Source: Comamonadaceae bacterium (lineage in GTDB: Bacteria; Pseudomonadota; Gammaproteobacteria; Burkholderiales; Burkholderiaceae_C). From it: a DNA stretch of 64,000 nucleotides. Shown one piece after another: positions 30,101 through 40,554 of the stretch; the first letter of the stretch is position 1; every line of letters starts with the position of its first letter. The translations under genes and the position numbers were made by a program. The notes below the pieces were generated by a model. That model saw nothing but the letters and a program-made list of their open reading frames with translations. It ran no database searches and was not told the DNA's origin. Location: the NCBI GenBank assembly GCA_027488115.1, contig JAIYCG010000002.1, positions 21,671 to 85,670 of the forward strand, given 5' to 3'.

Positions 30101-30379
30101 GAGGGCGTTGCTGTCAAGGCGATCAACAAGGTGACAGAAGGTCGTCCGCACATTGTGGACATGATCAAGAACAACGAAATTGCTTTGGTCATCAACACCG
30201 TTGAAGAGCGTCGCAATGCCATCGCCGATTCGCGAGCCATTCGCACTTCAGCGCTCTTGGCCCGTGTCACCACCTTCACCACCATTGCAGGCGCTGAAGC
30301 AGCGGTTGAGGGCATGAAGTACATTGACAATTTGGATGTCATTTCTGTTCAAGAAATGCACGCCATGCTGACAGCCTAA
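27155..30379 (+). CDS. carB: Carbamoyl-phosphate synthase large subunit
   Basis: A 1074-residue two-halved ATP-grasp enzyme. Each half has an opening nucleotide-fold motif ([17 protein letters not shown] near residue 14 and [17 protein letters not shown] near 562), a GGQTALN or GGQTPLK motif, and an ATP-grasp core ending in [20 protein letters not shown] or [20 protein letters not shown]. The last 130 or so residues are the MGS-like allosteric domain ([19 protein letters not shown]). It uses ammonia from CarA, bicarbonate and two ATP. Confidence 0.98.
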   Translation: MPKRTDLKSILIIGAGPIIIGQACEFDYSGVQACKALREEGYKVILINSNPATIMTDPATADVTYIEPITWQTVEKIIAKERPDAILPAMGGQTALNCALDLWHNGVLDKYKVELIGATPEAIDKAEDRLKFKDAMTKIGLGSARSGIAHSMDQAWDVQRTLGFPTVIRPSFTLGGTGGGIAYNPEEFETICKRGLEASPTNELLIEESLLGWKEYEMEVVRDKADNCIIVCSIENLDPMGVHTGDSITVAPAQTLTDKEYQIMRNASLAVLREIGVDTGGSNVQFSINPKDGRMVVIEMNPRVSRSSALASKATGFPIAKVAAKLAVGYTLDELRNEITGGATPASFEPSIDYVVTKIPRFAFEKFPTADSRLTTQMKSVGEVMAMGRTFQESFQKALRGLEVGVDGLNEKTQDREVLEKELGEPGPDRIWYVGDAFAMGLSVDEVFNLTKIDPWFLVQIEDIVKIELELETTNLKAITADELRALKKKGFSDRRLAKLLKTTEHVVRAQRHAMNVRPVYKRVDTCAAEFSTDTAYMYSTYEDECEAEPTTNKKIMVLGGGPNRIGQGIEFDYCCVHAALAMREDGYETIMVNCNPETVSTDYDTSDRLYFEPLTLEDVLEIVDKEKPTGVIVQYGGQTPLKLALGLEAAGVPIIGTSPDMIDAAEDRERFQKLLHESGLRQPPNATARTEPEALEKAAALGYPLVVRPSYVLGGRAMEIVHEQRDLERYMREAVKVSNDSPVLLDRFLNDAIECDVDCLRDPEGKTFIGGVMEHIEQAGVHSGDSACSLPPYSLSAATVDELKRQSAAMAGALNVIGLMNVQFAIQHVDGKDIIYVLEVNPRASRTVPYVSKATGIQLAKVAARCMAGQTLASQGITKEVTPPYFSVKEAVFPFVKFPGVDTILGPEMKSTGEVMGVGKTFGEAFVKSQMGAGTKLPREGKVFLTVKNSDKPRAVKVARELVALGFELFATKGTAAAIASEGVAVKAINKVTEGRPHIVDMIKNNEIALVINTVEERRNAIADSRAIRTSALLARVTTFTTIAGAEAAVEGMKYIDNLDVISVQEMHAMLTA

Positions 30380-30400
30380 AAATAAATCGGAGACATTGAC

Positions 30401-30877
30401 GTGGCAACTATTCCCATTACCCTTCGCGGCGCAGAAAAACTGAAAGCTGAGCTTCACCAATTGAAAACTGTGGAGAGACCCTCAGTGATCAACGCCATTG
30501 CAGAAGCGCGCGCTCAAGGTGATTTGAGTGAAAACGCTGAGTACGACGCAGCCAAGGACCGCCAAGGTTTTGTAGAAGGTCGCATTCAAGAGGTTGAGGG
30601 CAAACTCTCTGCTGCCCAGATCATTGACCCTGCTTCCGTTGATGCAGGCGGTCGAGTGGTGTTTGGTGCCACCGTAGAGCTTGAAGAGATAAGCTCGGGT
30701 GAAGTGGTCAAGTACCAAATCGTTGGAGAAGATGAAGCCGATCTCAAATTGGGTTTGATCAACATCAGCAGCCCCATTGCCCGTGCACTCATTGGCAAAG
30801 AGGAGGGTGATGTGGCTGTCGTGCAAGCCCCAGGGGGCGAGAAGCGTTACGAAATTGTGGCGGTGTCTTACATTTAA
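30401..30877 (+). CDS. greA: Transcription elongation factor GreA
   Basis: A 158-residue factor that rescues backtracked RNA polymerase. The N-terminal coiled coil (residues 8-75) carries the tip motif [17 protein letters not shown] that reaches the active site. The C-terminal FKBP-like domain includes [12 protein letters not shown] and the ending [23 protein letters not shown] split over strands. It starts with GTG at 30401 and follows carB by 21 bases, the usual arrangement in this group. Confidence 0.97.
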   Translation: MATIPITLRGAEKLKAELHQLKTVERPSVINAIAEARAQGDLSENAEYDAAKDRQGFVEGRIQEVEGKLSAAQIIDPASVDAGGRVVFGATVELEEISSGEVVKYQIVGEDEADLKLGLINISSPIARALIGKEEGDVAVVQAPGGEKRYEIVAVSYI

Positions 30878-30915
30878 GCGCACGCCGATTTTCTCAGTGG
30901 CTTTTTCCAAGCTTA

Positions 30916-30935
30916 AGGCGTTCAGTTAAACGCCT
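30916..30935. terminator. Weak hairpin between convergent greA and glycosyltransferase
   Basis: A 7-bp stem AGGCGTT/AACGCCT around a 6-base loop lies in the 70-base gap between the two convergent genes. The T tract is short on both strands, so termination is only a possibility. Confidence 0.35.
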
Positions 30936-30947
30936 CTTTGACGGCGT

Positions 30948-31682
30948 CTATTCTTTCCAATGCTCAGCCACCCAAAGCGCTGGTTGAATGAATCTGAATT
31001 TTCGATTTCGCTTACCAGCCAAGGCGTCGGGCGGGTTGCACTCGCCATGAAAAATCACAATACGGGCATTGTGTGGAATTTGCGGTGGCGTCCAATAGTT
31101 GGTAGGCCAACTAGGAATGCTGTGATATTTAAAACTTGGGCACCACTCGGCTGGCCAATAGGCGAGCTTGCCTTGCTGGTGCATAAAGTCTGACAAATAC
31201 GCCTGCTCGTTTCGGAACTGCTTGCGAATGCTGTCAAAATTATCACGAAAATAATGGAGTACCTCAGGGTGCGCCCCCAGCTCATAACGGTAGACAGAAG
31301 AGTTGCCAGTGATGCGCCAAGGCCGTTTGTAATCGTGAATGATCATGAAGTCGCCTGGCAACTCAAAGAAGCCATCGAGGCTTCCCACAATGACCACATC
31401 GACATCTAAAAAAAGTGCTGTGCCCCGCAGACCATGCAAGTCTTTGGTGAACGAGGCCAGCTTGGTCCACCCGCGCTCTGGAATACCGGGCGGCAAATCC
31501 AAAGTAGGAATAGACAAGCATTGAACTTCACTGCGAATGCCACTGGCATCGTCAGTGAGGCACACCATGTTGAATTCGCCCGTGAGGTGTCTGCGCACCA
31601 TGGCGTACAAACGATTGACATACTCGGGGCCGTACTTGGTGCCCCATTTCATGCAAATGATGTGTCTTCGCGAAATCGACAT
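30948..31682 (-). CDS. Putative glycosyltransferase (DxD motif)
   Basis: A 244-residue protein with the fold pattern of GT-A glycosyltransferases. HIICMKWGTKYGPEYVNRLY opens a Rossmann-like half, CLTDDASG follows near residue 42, and the metal-nucleotide-sugar DxD motif appears as ALFLDVDVVIVGSLD near residue 90. Later come IFHGECNPPDA and a Trp/Pro-rich acceptor region. It resembles small GT8-like or capsule/LPS-linked enzymes, but the sugar and acceptor are unknown. It overlaps yhbY by one base (TAATG) and so is translated from the same message. It has no predicted membrane segment. Confidence 0.7.
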   Translation of the reverse strand: MSISRRHIICMKWGTKYGPEYVNRLYAMVRRHLTGEFNMVCLTDDASGIRSEVQCLSIPTLDLPPGIPERGWTKLASFTKDLHGLRGTALFLDVDVVIVGSLDGFFELPGDFMIIHDYKRPWRITGNSSVYRYELGAHPEVLHYFRDNFDSIRKQFRNEQAYLSDFMHQQGKLAYWPAEWCPSFKYHSIPSWPTNYWTPPQIPHNARIVIFHGECNPPDALAGKRNRKFRFIQPALWVAEHWKE

Positions 31683-32155
31683 TAAGCTTGGTTGCGTTTC
31701 TTGATGGACTTCTGTTTCACCTTGGCGCGCTTCACCTGGCCGCCAGAGGTCAGACGTTGATTGCCCAAAACGCGCAAGGTTTTGACCTCAGGGCGCTGGC
31801 CACCACGGCTGCTGTACTTCAAGACCTTAAAATCACGGGGTCCAGCCATGCGATCTTCTGAAACTGTTTTTTCCTTTTCAGGCACAGGGCGCCACAGCAC
31901 CAGCAATTTGCCGATGTGTTGGATGGGTGCAGCACTGAGGTCTTCAGCCAGTTGGTTGAACATGGCTTCGCGGGCAACGCGGTCGTCACCCAGAACTCGA
32001 ATTTTGATCAGGCCGTGGGCTTTGAGAGCGGCGTCAGTTTCTTTGACAACGGCGGGTGTGAGGCCATCATTGCCAATCATGACAACGGGGTCGAGGTGGT
32101 GCGCTTCAGCTCGGTGAACCTTGCGTTGGGCGGGGGTCAATTGAATTTGGGGCAT
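31682..32155 (-). CDS. yhbY: YhbY-type CRM-domain RNA-binding protein
   Basis: A 157-residue CRS1-YhbY protein linked to 50S subunit assembly. The CRM domain occupies residues 1-100 ([35 protein letters not shown], and the loop motif [16 protein letters not shown]). After it comes a basic extension ending in a Lys/Arg-rich tail ([16 protein letters not shown]), longer than in E. coli YhbY (97 residues). ATG 32155 is chosen; upstream codons in the frame lie in the divergent rlmE region. It is divergent from rlmE, as is common. Confidence 0.93.
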   Translation of the reverse strand: MPQIQLTPAQRKVHRAEAHHLDPVVMIGNDGLTPAVVKETDAALKAHGLIKIRVLGDDRVAREAMFNQLAEDLSAAPIQHIGKLLVLWRPVPEKEKTVSEDRMAGPRDFKVLKYSSRGGQRPEVKTLRVLGNQRLTSGGQVKRAKVKQKSIKKRNQA

Positions 32156-32186
32156 GGCGCTATTATCCCTGCTTGAACGGAAGATC

Positions 32187-32867
32187 ATGAAAGTAAAAAC
32201 CAAAAGTAAAAAAGTCAACAAGTCGTGGTTGAACGACCACGTCAATGACCCCTATGTCAAGTTGGCCAAAAAAGAGGGCTACAGGGCGAGGGCGGCCTAT
32301 AAATTGAAAGAAATTGACGAAACCTTTGGCCTGATCAAACCAGGCAATCTGGTCGTTGACTTGGGCTCAGCCCCCGGTGCTTGGAGTCAATACGTACGCC
32401 GCAGACTCTCTCCGCAGGGTGCGGCAGCAGGTGATTTGAACGGCACCATCGTGGCGCTTGACTTGCTTGCCATGGAGCCCGTTGAGGGTGTTCAGTTTAT
32501 TCAAGGTGACTTTACCGAGGCCGATGTGTTGGCCCAACTTCAAACCATTGTGGGCGATCGACCTGTTGATGTGGTGGTCTCAGACATGGCGCCCAACCTG
32601 TCAGGCATCGATTCGGTCGATGCCGCAAGGATTTCGCAGTTGATTGAATTAGCCGTTGAATTTGCCCAAATGCACCTCAAACCGCAAGGCGCTTTGGTGG
32701 TGAAAGTCTTTCACGGCAGTGGTTACAGCCAATTGGTGAAGTTGTTCAAAGATTCTTTCAAAGTGGTCAAACCGATCAAACCGAAGGCATCTCGCGACAA
32801 GTCCTCAGAGCAGTTTTTGGTGGGCATTGAACCCAAAAATCGGTCCAAATCTGCAGAATCGACCTGA
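32187..32867 (+). CDS. rlmE: 23S rRNA (uridine2552-2'-O) methyltransferase RlmE
   Basis: A 226-residue FtsJ-type methyltransferase acting on the 50S A-loop. The start [30 protein letters not shown] is conserved (catalytic Lys near residue 36; the motif is interrupted here for length). The SAM motif [12 protein letters not shown] comes near residue 62, the catalytic Asp in [11 protein letters not shown] near 135 and the catalytic Lys in [11 protein letters not shown] near 176. ATG 32187 has CGGAAG upstream. The divergent promoter region with yhbY is only 31 bases between start codons. Confidence 0.95.
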   Translation: MKVKTKSKKVNKSWLNDHVNDPYVKLAKKEGYRARAAYKLKEIDETFGLIKPGNLVVDLGSAPGAWSQYVRRRLSPQGAAAGDLNGTIVALDLLAMEPVEGVQFIQGDFTEADVLAQLQTIVGDRPVDVVVSDMAPNLSGIDSVDAARISQLIELAVEFAQMHLKPQGALVVKVFHGSGYSQLVKLFKDSFKVVKPIKPKASRDKSSEQFLVGIEPKNRSKSAEST

Positions 32868-32988
32868 TCAAAACGGTTTAAATCAAATTTCCCTCGACTT
32901 TTAAGGCTAAGTCAAGATAAATTGGCCCAGCAGTACTTTCAAAAGCCTAGAATGTTTCCTTAATTAGACGTTTAACTGGGAGCTCTTC

Positions 32989-34905
32989 TTGAATAACCCT
33001 TGGTTCTCAAAGATTGCCGTATGGCTGGTGATTGGCATGGTGCTTTTCACCGTATTCAAACAATTCGACAACCGCAGCGGCGGCGGGTCAGGCTATTTGG
33101 GTTATTCCGACTTCCTCGAAGAAGTCAGAAGCAACCGAATCAAAGCGGCCACCATTCAAGAAAGCCAGGGCGGCACCGAAATTGTGGCAATCACCACAGA
33201 CGATCGCCGCATCAAAACCACGGCCACTTACCTAGACCGTGGTTTGGTCGGCGACCTCATTGCCAATGGCGTGAAGTTTGATGTCAAGCCCCGCGAAGAA
33301 GGTTCCCTACTCATGAGCTTGCTGGTCAGTTGGGGTCCTATGTTGCTGCTCATTGGAGTTTGGATTTATTTCATGCGCCAAATGCAGGGCGGTGGCAAAG
33401 GCGGCGCTTTTAGCTTTGGCAAAAGCAAGGCCCGCATGCTCGATGAAAACGCCAACCAAGTGACCTTTGCTGATGTAGCAGGTTGTGACGAAGCCAAAGA
33501 GGAAGTCAAAGAAGTCGTCGACTTTTTGAAAGACCCGGCCCGATTCCAAAAACTCGGTGGCCGTATTCCACGCGGGTTGCTGTTAGTTGGCCCTCCAGGC
33601 ACTGGTAAAACACTGTTGGCCAAGAGCATTGCGGGCGAGGCCAAAGTGCCTTTCTTCAGCATTTCGGGTTCCGACTTTGTCGAAATGTTTGTGGGTGTGG
33701 GTGCTGCCCGCGTTCGCGATATGTTTGAAAACGCCAAGAAAAATGCACCGTGCATTATTTTTATTGACGAAATTGACGCCGTGGGCCGCCAACGTGGTGC
33801 CGGCTTGGGCGGTGGCAATGACGAGCGTGAACAAACCCTCAACCAAATGCTGGTTGAGATGGACGGCTTCGAAACCAACTTAGGCGTGATTGTGGTGGCT
33901 GCTACCAACCGCCCCGACATCTTGGACGCTGCTTTGTTGCGCCCAGGTCGTTTTGACCGTCAAGTGTATGTCACCTTGCCAGACATTCGCGGCCGCGAAC
34001 AAATCTTGGCTGTACACATGCGCAAAATTCCCATTGGCCAAGACATGAACCCTGGCGTCATCGCTCGCGGTACGCCTGGCATGAGCGGTGCTGACTTGGC
34101 CAACTTGTGCAACGAAGCCGCCCTCATGGCGGCTCGCCGCAATGCCCGCGTGGTGGAAATGCAAGACTTTGAAAAAGCCAAAGACAAAATTCTGATGGGC
34201 CCCGAGCGAAAGAGCATGGTCATGCCCGAAGAAGAGCGTCGCAACACGGCTTATCACGAGTCAGGTCACGCGCTCATTGGCAAGCTATTGCCCAAATGCG
34301 ATCCTGTTCACAAGGTCACCATCATTCCGCGTGGTCGCGCCTTGGGTGTAACCATGAGCTTGCCCGAAAAAGATCGCTACAGCTACGACAGCGAATACAT
34401 GCTGAACCAAATTAGCATGTTGTTTGGTGGCCGCATTGCTGAAGAAGTGTTCATGAAACAAATGACCACGGGTGCAAGCAATGACTTCGAACGTGCAACC
34501 CAAATTGCCCGCGACATGGTCATGCGTTATGGCATGACTGCGGCATTGGGTCCCATGGTTTACTCTGAAAATGAAGGTGAAGTTTTCCTGGGTCGCTCTG
34601 TCACCAAGACCACCAACATGAGCGAGTCCACCATGCAAAAGGTGGACGCTGAAGTGCGCCGAATCATTGACGAACAGTACAGCCTGGCCCGCCGTTTGAT
34701 TGAAGAAAACAGCGACAAGATGCATGCCATGGCCAAGGCCTTGTTGGAGTGGGAAACCATTGATGTCACGCAATTGGATGACATCATGGCGGGACGTGAA
34801 CCCAAGGCCCCCAAAGATTGGACACCTCGCATTCCACCCTCAGGCAGTGACGATGCAGGCAGTCCACCTGCAGTGAAAGTCGATCCAGAGCCAAACGCGG
34901 CCTGA
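32989..34905 (+). CDS. ftsH: ATP-dependent zinc metalloprotease FtsH
   Basis: A 638-residue membrane-anchored AAA protease that degrades misfolded membrane proteins and, in enterobacteria, sigma-32 and LpxC. It has two membrane helices (residues 5-23 and about 104-122) flanking a small periplasmic domain. The AAA module has GPPGTGKT at residue 201, [13 protein letters not shown] as Walker B and the SRH region. The zinc motif HESGH is at residue 423. TTG 32989 is the start, with a GGGAGC ribosome site. It follows rlmE after 121 bases and is part of the standard rlmE-ftsH-folP-glmM order. Confidence 0.97.
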   Translation: MNNPWFSKIAVWLVIGMVLFTVFKQFDNRSGGGSGYLGYSDFLEEVRSNRIKAATIQESQGGTEIVAITTDDRRIKTTATYLDRGLVGDLIANGVKFDVKPREEGSLLMSLLVSWGPMLLLIGVWIYFMRQMQGGGKGGAFSFGKSKARMLDENANQVTFADVAGCDEAKEEVKEVVDFLKDPARFQKLGGRIPRGLLLVGPPGTGKTLLAKSIAGEAKVPFFSISGSDFVEMFVGVGAARVRDMFENAKKNAPCIIFIDEIDAVGRQRGAGLGGGNDEREQTLNQMLVEMDGFETNLGVIVVAATNRPDILDAALLRPGRFDRQVYVTLPDIRGREQILAVHMRKIPIGQDMNPGVIARGTPGMSGADLANLCNEAALMAARRNARVVEMQDFEKAKDKILMGPERKSMVMPEEERRNTAYHESGHALIGKLLPKCDPVHKVTIIPRGRALGVTMSLPEKDRYSYDSEYMLNQISMLFGGRIAEEVFMKQMTTGASNDFERATQIARDMVMRYGMTAALGPMVYSENEGEVFLGRSVTKTTNMSESTMQKVDAEVRRIIDEQYSLARRLIEENSDKMHAMAKALLEWETIDVTQLDDIMAGREPKAPKDWTPRIPPSGSDDAGSPPAVKVDPEPNAA

Positions 34906-34918
34906 TCCATTTCATGAC

Positions 34919-34946
34919 AAACGGGGCCTCGGCCCCGTTATTCTTT
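34919..34946 (+). terminator. Terminator after ftsH
   Basis: A stem of about 9 bp, AACGGGGCC/GGCCCCGTT, with a two-base nominal loop, followed by ATTCTTTCT. It lies between ftsH and folP, so it may reduce rather than stop read-through into folP, whose start is only a few bases away. Confidence 0.65.
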
Positions 34947-34953
34947 CTAAGCC

Positions 34954-35802
34954 ATGACCCAACCCATTTGGCAGACCTCTAGGTTTAGGCTTGACTTGAC
35001 TCAGCCTAAAGTCATGGGCATTTTGAATCTCACTCCCGATTCTTTTTCAGATGGCGGTCGACATAGCGAATTGTCGATTGCACTGAAACAAGCTCAAACA
35101 ATGCTGGCACAAGGGGCCGACATCTTGGACATTGGGGGCGAATCTTCCAGGCCTGGTGCAAAACCGGTCAGTGCGCAAGAAGAGTTGAAGCGCCTTTTAC
35201 CATTTTTGCAAGAAGCGGTTACATGGAACATTCCCATTTCCGTTGATACTTACAAGCCCGAGGTGATGCTGGCGGCTTTGGATTTGGGTGCGGACATCGT
35301 GAACGACATTTGGGCTTTGCGTCAACCAGGTGCACTGGATGCTGTTGCACAACACCCTCAATGTGGTGTTTGTCTTATGCACATGCACAAAGAGCCTCAA
35401 ACCATGTTGGAACAACCCATGACTGGCCATGCGCTAGAGACAGTCAAAGCTTTTTTGGGTTTGAGAGTTTCTGCGTTGAAGGCCATGGGGGTTGCGAGCA
35501 ACCGAATTGTGCTTGACCCTGGTATTGGTTTTGGTAAAACGCTTTCTCAAAATGTCAGCTTACTCCAGCATCAGAAGGAGTTGATGTCTTTGGGGCAACC
35601 CCTGTTGGCTGGCTGGTCTCGCAAGGGCTCATTGGGCAAACTTACAGCCCTTCAGGGTCAATCGCCTTTGGCATCTGACCGCTTGGGTGCCAGCTTGGCT
35701 GCAGCCCTCATTTCAGTTCAAAATGGCGCATCCGTTGTTCGAGTTCATGATGTCAAAGAGACTGTTCAGGCCTTGCGGGTTTGGCAGGCTGTGAAGAATT
35801 AA
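34954..35802 (+). CDS. folP: Dihydropteroate synthase
   Basis: A 282-residue TIM-barrel enzyme joining p-aminobenzoate to the pterin pyrophosphate, the sulfonamide target. Recognisable are [16 protein letters not shown] near residue 21, the [14 protein letters not shown] motif near 55, [11 protein letters not shown] near 96, [11 protein letters not shown] near 190 and the closing VVRVHDV. The tryptophan in [11 protein letters not shown] takes the place of the more usual NDVSAL-type sequence. It sits between ftsH and glmM. Confidence 0.96.
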   Translation: MTQPIWQTSRFRLDLTQPKVMGILNLTPDSFSDGGRHSELSIALKQAQTMLAQGADILDIGGESSRPGAKPVSAQEELKRLLPFLQEAVTWNIPISVDTYKPEVMLAALDLGADIVNDIWALRQPGALDAVAQHPQCGVCLMHMHKEPQTMLEQPMTGHALETVKAFLGLRVSALKAMGVASNRIVLDPGIGFGKTLSQNVSLLQHQKELMSLGQPLLAGWSRKGSLGKLTALQGQSPLASDRLGASLAAALISVQNGASVVRVHDVKETVQALRVWQAVKN

Positions 35803-35842
35803 AATACAAATATCCTCAATCGATCCGAAAAGAACAAGAACC

Positions 35843-37171
35843 ATGACGAGAAAATACTTTGGAACCGATGGCATTAGGGGTACTGTAGGAGTGGCGCCTA
35901 TCACGCCCGATTTTGTCATGCGTTTAGCTCATGCGGTTGGTCGTGTATTGAAACAGTCGGATGATCATCCTGTTGTTTTGATTGGCAAAGACACGCGAAT
36001 TTCTGGCTACATGCTAGAGAGTGCGTTGGAATCTGGATTTAACTCAGCGGGTGTCGATGTGGTCTTGTTAGGCCCTGTGCCGACGCCTGCTGTGGCCTAC
36101 CTCACGCGTGCAAGGCGTGCCTCATTGGGTGTGGTCATCAGCGCAAGCCACAATCCCTTTGAAGACAATGGCATCAAGTTTTTCAATGCCAAGGGCACCA
36201 AGCTCAGTGATGCGTGGGAAGCTTCTGTGGAAGCGTTGGTCGATGAACCTCCAGTTTGGGTTTCCTCTGCAGAACTTGGCAAAGCCAAACGCCTAGATGA
36301 TGCGGCAGGCCGTTACATTGAGTTTTGCAAAAGTACATTTAGCAATGACTTTACTTTGAAGGGCATGAAGATTGTGGTCGACGCTGCCAATGGTGCAGCC
36401 TATCAAATTGCACCCAAGGTATTTCATGAACTGGGCGCTGATGTGATTGCCATTGGCTGTTCACCGGATGGCCTGAACATCAACAAGGATGTCGGTGCCA
36501 CACACCCAGAAGCAATTGTCGCAGCTGTCAAAACGCATCAAGCAGATTACGGCATCGCCTTGGATGGAGATGCCGACCGCCTTCAATTGGTCGACAAGTC
36601 TGGACGCTTGTACAACGGAGATGAGTTACTTTACTTGATGGTCTGTGATCGATTGGCCCGAGATGAGGTGGTTTCGGGGGTGGTGGGCACTCTCATGACC
36701 AACATGGCGGTAGAAGTGGCTCTGAAAAATAAAAACATTCCTTTCATTAGGAGCAAGGTTGGCGATCGTTATGTCTTGGAAGCCTTGCAAGAGAATGCCT
36801 GGATCCTAGGAGGCGAGGGCTCGGGTCACTTATTGGCTTTAGACAAGCACACCACAGGCGACGGGTTGATCAGTGCCTTGCAGGTATTGCAAGCGTGTGT
36901 GGCCACTGGCAAAACCATGGCTGAGTTACTTGCAGATGTGGTGCTCTATCCGCAGGTGCTGATCAACGTGAAGCTGGCCAAAGACCAAAACTGGCAAGAT
37001 AGCCCCCAACTTGCGCAATCCTTGAAAGAAGTCGAGGCAGAGTTGGCAGACACAGGCCGCGTGCTTATTCGGCCAAGTGGTACTGAGCCCTTGGTACGCG
37101 TCATGGTGGAGACGCGAGAATTGTCAGTAGCACAACGCTGTGCCGAGAAGCTTGCCAACACCCTTCGTTAA
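35843..37171 (+). CDS. glmM: Phosphoglucosamine mutase
   Basis: A 442-residue alpha-D-phosphohexomutase that turns glucosamine-6-P into glucosamine-1-P for peptidoglycan and LPS. It begins [12 protein letters not shown], has the phosphoserine loop [17 protein letters not shown] near residue 96, the metal-binding [11 protein letters not shown] near 240, the sugar loop GGEGSGHL near 323 and the phosphate-binding [14 protein letters not shown] near 409. Together with UDP-GlcNAc users such as lpxA it links this locus to envelope supply. Confidence 0.97.
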   Translation: MTRKYFGTDGIRGTVGVAPITPDFVMRLAHAVGRVLKQSDDHPVVLIGKDTRISGYMLESALESGFNSAGVDVVLLGPVPTPAVAYLTRARRASLGVVISASHNPFEDNGIKFFNAKGTKLSDAWEASVEALVDEPPVWVSSAELGKAKRLDDAAGRYIEFCKSTFSNDFTLKGMKIVVDAANGAAYQIAPKVFHELGADVIAIGCSPDGLNINKDVGATHPEAIVAAVKTHQADYGIALDGDADRLQLVDKSGRLYNGDELLYLMVCDRLARDEVVSGVVGTLMTNMAVEVALKNKNIPFIRSKVGDRYVLEALQENAWILGGEGSGHLLALDKHTTGDGLISALQVLQACVATGKTMAELLADVVLYPQVLINVKLAKDQNWQDSPQLAQSLKEVEAELADTGRVLIRPSGTEPLVRVMVETRELSVAQRCAEKLANTLR

Positions 37172-37180
37172 ATCAGATAT

Positions 37181-38002
37181 TCAGTAAATCAAGCGTTCTG
37201 GTTTGATTTCTTGGAGGATGGTGGTGGCAATTTCTTCAATCGATTTGGTGGTGGTTGACAACCACCTAATGCCTGATCGACGCATCATTGACTCAGCATC
37301 CGCCACTTCTTGCCGGCAATTTTCGATGCTGGCGTATTTGGAGTTGGGTCGTCGTTCTGTTCGAATTTCTGAAAGACGATCAGGGTGAATGGTCAGGCCA
37401 AAGATTTTTTTTCGATGTGGAACCAAAGCTGGCGGAAGTTGCTTGCGCTCAAAGTCTTCAGGAATGAGAGGGTAGTTGGCAGCTTTCAAACCATGTTGCA
37501 TGGCCAAGTAAAGGCTGGTGGGTGTTTTGCCACTTCTGCTCACGCCTACCAAAATCACCTCAGCAGACTCCAAATCTCGGTTGGATTGGCCATCATCGTG
37601 AGCTAACGAAAAATTAATGGCTTCAATCCGGTCGTGGTAGTCCTTGCTCTTGCTGACGTCGGAAAAGCGGCCCACTCGGTGGTGCGATTTGATACCTAAC
37701 TCTTCTTCAAGCGGGTTGACGAAGGTGCCAAACATGTCCAGTAACATGCCTTTGCAACCTTCTCGAATGACTTGCAGGACATCCATGTTGACCAAGGTGG
37801 TGAAAACGATGGGTTTGATGTTCTCGACCTCGGCGGTGTGGTTGATTTGGCGAACAGCCTGGTGCGCCTTGTCTTCACTGTCGATAAAAGGAAGTCGGAT
37901 GTACCGCGTTTTCATCTCAAATTGGGCCAAGATGGCCTTGCCAAAGGTTTCGGCTGTAATCCCGGTGCCGTCGGAGATGAAAAAAACGGTTCTATTTGGC
38001 AT
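37181..38002 (-). CDS. ppsR: PEP synthase regulatory protein (bifunctional kinase/pyrophosphorylase, DUF299)
   Basis: A 273-residue regulator that inactivates PEP synthase by ADP-dependent phosphorylation of a threonine and reactivates it by phosphorolysis. The conserved opening is RTVFFISDGTGITAETFGKA. A P-loop, GVSRSGKT, lies at residues 153-160, and the Cys/Arg-rich ending RRSGIRWLSTTTKSIEEIA is typical. It is divergent from ppsA, its target, across a 155-base region that should hold both promoters. That pairing supports the name. Confidence 0.95.
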   Translation of the reverse strand: MPNRTVFFISDGTGITAETFGKAILAQFEMKTRYIRLPFIDSEDKAHQAVRQINHTAEVENIKPIVFTTLVNMDVLQVIREGCKGMLLDMFGTFVNPLEEELGIKSHHRVGRFSDVSKSKDYHDRIEAINFSLAHDDGQSNRDLESAEVILVGVSRSGKTPTSLYLAMQHGLKAANYPLIPEDFERKQLPPALVPHRKKIFGLTIHPDRLSEIRTERRPNSKYASIENCRQEVADAESMMRRSGIRWLSTTTKSIEEIATTILQEIKPERLIY

Positions 38003-38157
38003 TGACTGAATTTTAATGGGGTGATGGGTGAGTTGAGACCTAAAATCTCACTCATTATCTATGGCCTGCTGGCACTCATCAATCAAGTCTAAAAACAATC
38101 AAGATTCTGAGAGTTGGTTCGGGCTCAAAGTGCTGTTTTTTAAACTTTGGAGTTTTT

Positions 38158-40554
38158 ATGTCTAAGCTCTTTGCAAAGGACGCGTTGGCTGTTCCCTTTG
38201 AACAACTACGAATGACGGACGTTGAGTCCGTGGGAGGCAAAAATGCCAGCTTGGGTGAGATGATTTCGCAACTGCCAACTGGTGTGCGAGTACCCACCGG
38301 CTTTGCGACAACTGCACATGCATTTAGAGAATTTTTAAAACATGGTGGTTTGGTTGATCGCATCAATCAAAAATTAGACGCCTTGGATGTGGAGGACGTT
38401 CGGCACTTGGCCACAGTGGGCGCCGAGATTCGAGGCATGGTAGAGGCGCAGCCGTTTCCATCAGACCTTGAAAAGGCTATTCGTGATCAATTTGCAGTTT
38501 TGAGCGCAGGCAATGCTCAGGCTTCATTTGCGGTCCGTTCTTCGGCCACCGCCGAAGATCTACCCGATGCCTCCTTTGCCGGCCAACAAGAAACTTTTTT
38601 GAATGTCGTTGGCATTGAAGATGTCCTTCACAAGATGAAGGAGGTCTTTGCTTCTTTGTACAACGACCGTGCCATCAGCTACAGAGTACACAAAGGATTT
38701 GCACATTCTGAAGTGGCATTGTCTGCGGGTGTTCAACGCATGGTTCGCTCTGACTTGGGTGCAGCCGGTGTGATGTTTACCATTGACACTGAAACGGGTT
38801 TTGAAGAGGTCGTGTTCATCACATCCAGTTACGGACTGGGTGAAACGGTGGTGCAGGGCGCGGTGAATCCCGATGAGTTTTATGTGCACAAGCCCATGTT
38901 AGCTGCTGGTAAGAAAGCTATCATCCGGCGCAACTTGGGATCCAAACTGATTCAAATGATCTTCTCCACACCAGAAGAAAAAGCTACCTCTGGAAAGTTG
39001 GTGAAAACGGTGGATGTGCCCATGGAGTTGCGCAATCGCTACTCTCTGACCGATGCTGACATCACACAGTTGGCGCAATACGCCATGGTGATTGAAAAGC
39101 ATTATGGTCGCCCCATGGACATTGAATGGGGCAAAGATGGCACTGACGGGTTGCTCTACATTTTGCAGGCGCGGCCTGAAACCGTGAAGAGCCAATCGAA
39201 AGGGACCGCAGAGCTTCGTTACAAACTCAAAGGCAAGGGCGTGGTGCTTGCTGAAGGTCGTGCCATTGGCCAAAAAATTGGCACTGGCCCCGTTCGTTTG
39301 GTGCACAGCATTTCTGAAATGGACCAAGTACAAGCTGGCGATGTTTTGGTCACCGACATGACAGACCCGAATTGGGAGCCTGTCATGAAGCGCGCAAGTG
39401 CCATTGTGACCAATCGCGGTGGACGAACTTGCCATGCTGCCATCATTGCCCGAGAACTGGGTATACCTGCTGTGGTTGGTTGCGGTCATGCGACAGAGCA
39501 GTTGAAAGAGGGCACCCTTGTAACCGTGAGTTGTGCCGAAGGCGACACAGGCCACATTTACGATGGCTTGCTAGAAATGGAAGTAACGGAAGTGACAAGA
39601 GGCACGATGCCTGACATTGCCACCAAAATCATGATGAACGTTGGCAATCCGCATTTGGCCTTTGACTTTGCCCAATTGCCCAACCAGGGCGTTGGACTGG
39701 CGCGTCTAGAGTTCATCATCAACAACAACATCGGTGTTCATCCCAAAGCTATTTTGGAGTACCCCAACATCGACACTGACTTGAAAAAGGCCGTGGAGTC
39801 TGTCGCGCGGGGTCATGCTTCTCCAAAGGCTTTTTACATCGACAAAGTCACCGAAGGCGTGGCCTGCATAGCCGCAGCATTTTGGCCGAAGCCAGTCATT
39901 GTTCGCTTGTCAGATTTCAAGAGCAATGAATATCGCAAACTCATTGGTGGAAGCCGCTATGAGCCCGAGGAAGAAAACCCGATGTTGGGTTTTCGTGGGG
40001 CGGCGCGCTACATCAGTGAAGATTTTGGCGAAGCCTTTGCCATGGAATGCGAGGCCATCAAGCGAGTCCGCGGCGAGATGGGCTTGACCAATGTGCAGGT
40101 CATGGTGCCCTTTGTTCGCACTCTGGGTCAAGCCGACCGAGTGACCCAACTGTTGGCCAAACACGGCCTTCAGCGCGGGCAAGATGAATTGAAAGTCATC
40201 ATGATGTGCGAAGTCCCCAGCAACGCCATCTTGGCCGACAAGTTTTTGGCATACTTTGACGGATTTTCTATTGGCTCAAACGACCTCACGCAACTTACTT
40301 TGGGTTTAGACCGCGACTCAGGTTTGGAATTGTTGGCAGTCGATTTTGACGAACGAGATCAGGCAGTCCAAACCTTGATTGCCCAGGCCATTCAAGCTTG
40401 CCTCAGCCAAGGTAAATATGTGGGCATTTGTGGCCAGGGGCCTAGCGATCATCCAGACTTTGCACGCTGGCTCATGGCGCAAGGCATCAGTTCAATCTCT
40501 TTGAATCCTGACACGGTGGTTGAAACCTGGACGCAATTAGGAAAAGCCGATTGA
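38158..40554 (+). CDS. ppsA: Phosphoenolpyruvate synthase
   Basis: A 798-residue dikinase that makes PEP from pyruvate and ATP in gluconeogenesis. The N-terminal ATP-grasp domain has [11 protein letters not shown] near residue 26 and [21 protein letters not shown] (interrupted by the catalytic loop) near 121. The phosphohistidine domain has [19 protein letters not shown] near residue 420. The PEP-binding TIM barrel ends with [13 protein letters not shown] and [19 protein letters not shown]. The Thr next to the catalytic His that PpsR would modify is present in the GGRTCHAA motif. Its stop overlaps the start of the symporter gene. Confidence 0.97.
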   Translation: MSKLFAKDALAVPFEQLRMTDVESVGGKNASLGEMISQLPTGVRVPTGFATTAHAFREFLKHGGLVDRINQKLDALDVEDVRHLATVGAEIRGMVEAQPFPSDLEKAIRDQFAVLSAGNAQASFAVRSSATAEDLPDASFAGQQETFLNVVGIEDVLHKMKEVFASLYNDRAISYRVHKGFAHSEVALSAGVQRMVRSDLGAAGVMFTIDTETGFEEVVFITSSYGLGETVVQGAVNPDEFYVHKPMLAAGKKAIIRRNLGSKLIQMIFSTPEEKATSGKLVKTVDVPMELRNRYSLTDADITQLAQYAMVIEKHYGRPMDIEWGKDGTDGLLYILQARPETVKSQSKGTAELRYKLKGKGVVLAEGRAIGQKIGTGPVRLVHSISEMDQVQAGDVLVTDMTDPNWEPVMKRASAIVTNRGGRTCHAAIIARELGIPAVVGCGHATEQLKEGTLVTVSCAEGDTGHIYDGLLEMEVTEVTRGTMPDIATKIMMNVGNPHLAFDFAQLPNQGVGLARLEFIINNNIGVHPKAILEYPNIDTDLKKAVESVARGHASPKAFYIDKVTEGVACIAAAFWPKPVIVRLSDFKSNEYRKLIGGSRYEPEEENPMLGFRGAARYISEDFGEAFAMECEAIKRVRGEMGLTNVQVMVPFVRTLGQADRVTQLLAKHGLQRGQDELKVIMMCEVPSNAILADKFLAYFDGFSIGSNDLTQLTLGLDRDSGLELLAVDFDERDQAVQTLIAQAIQACLSQGKYVGICGQGPSDHPDFARWLMAQGISSISLNPDTVVETWTQLGKAD

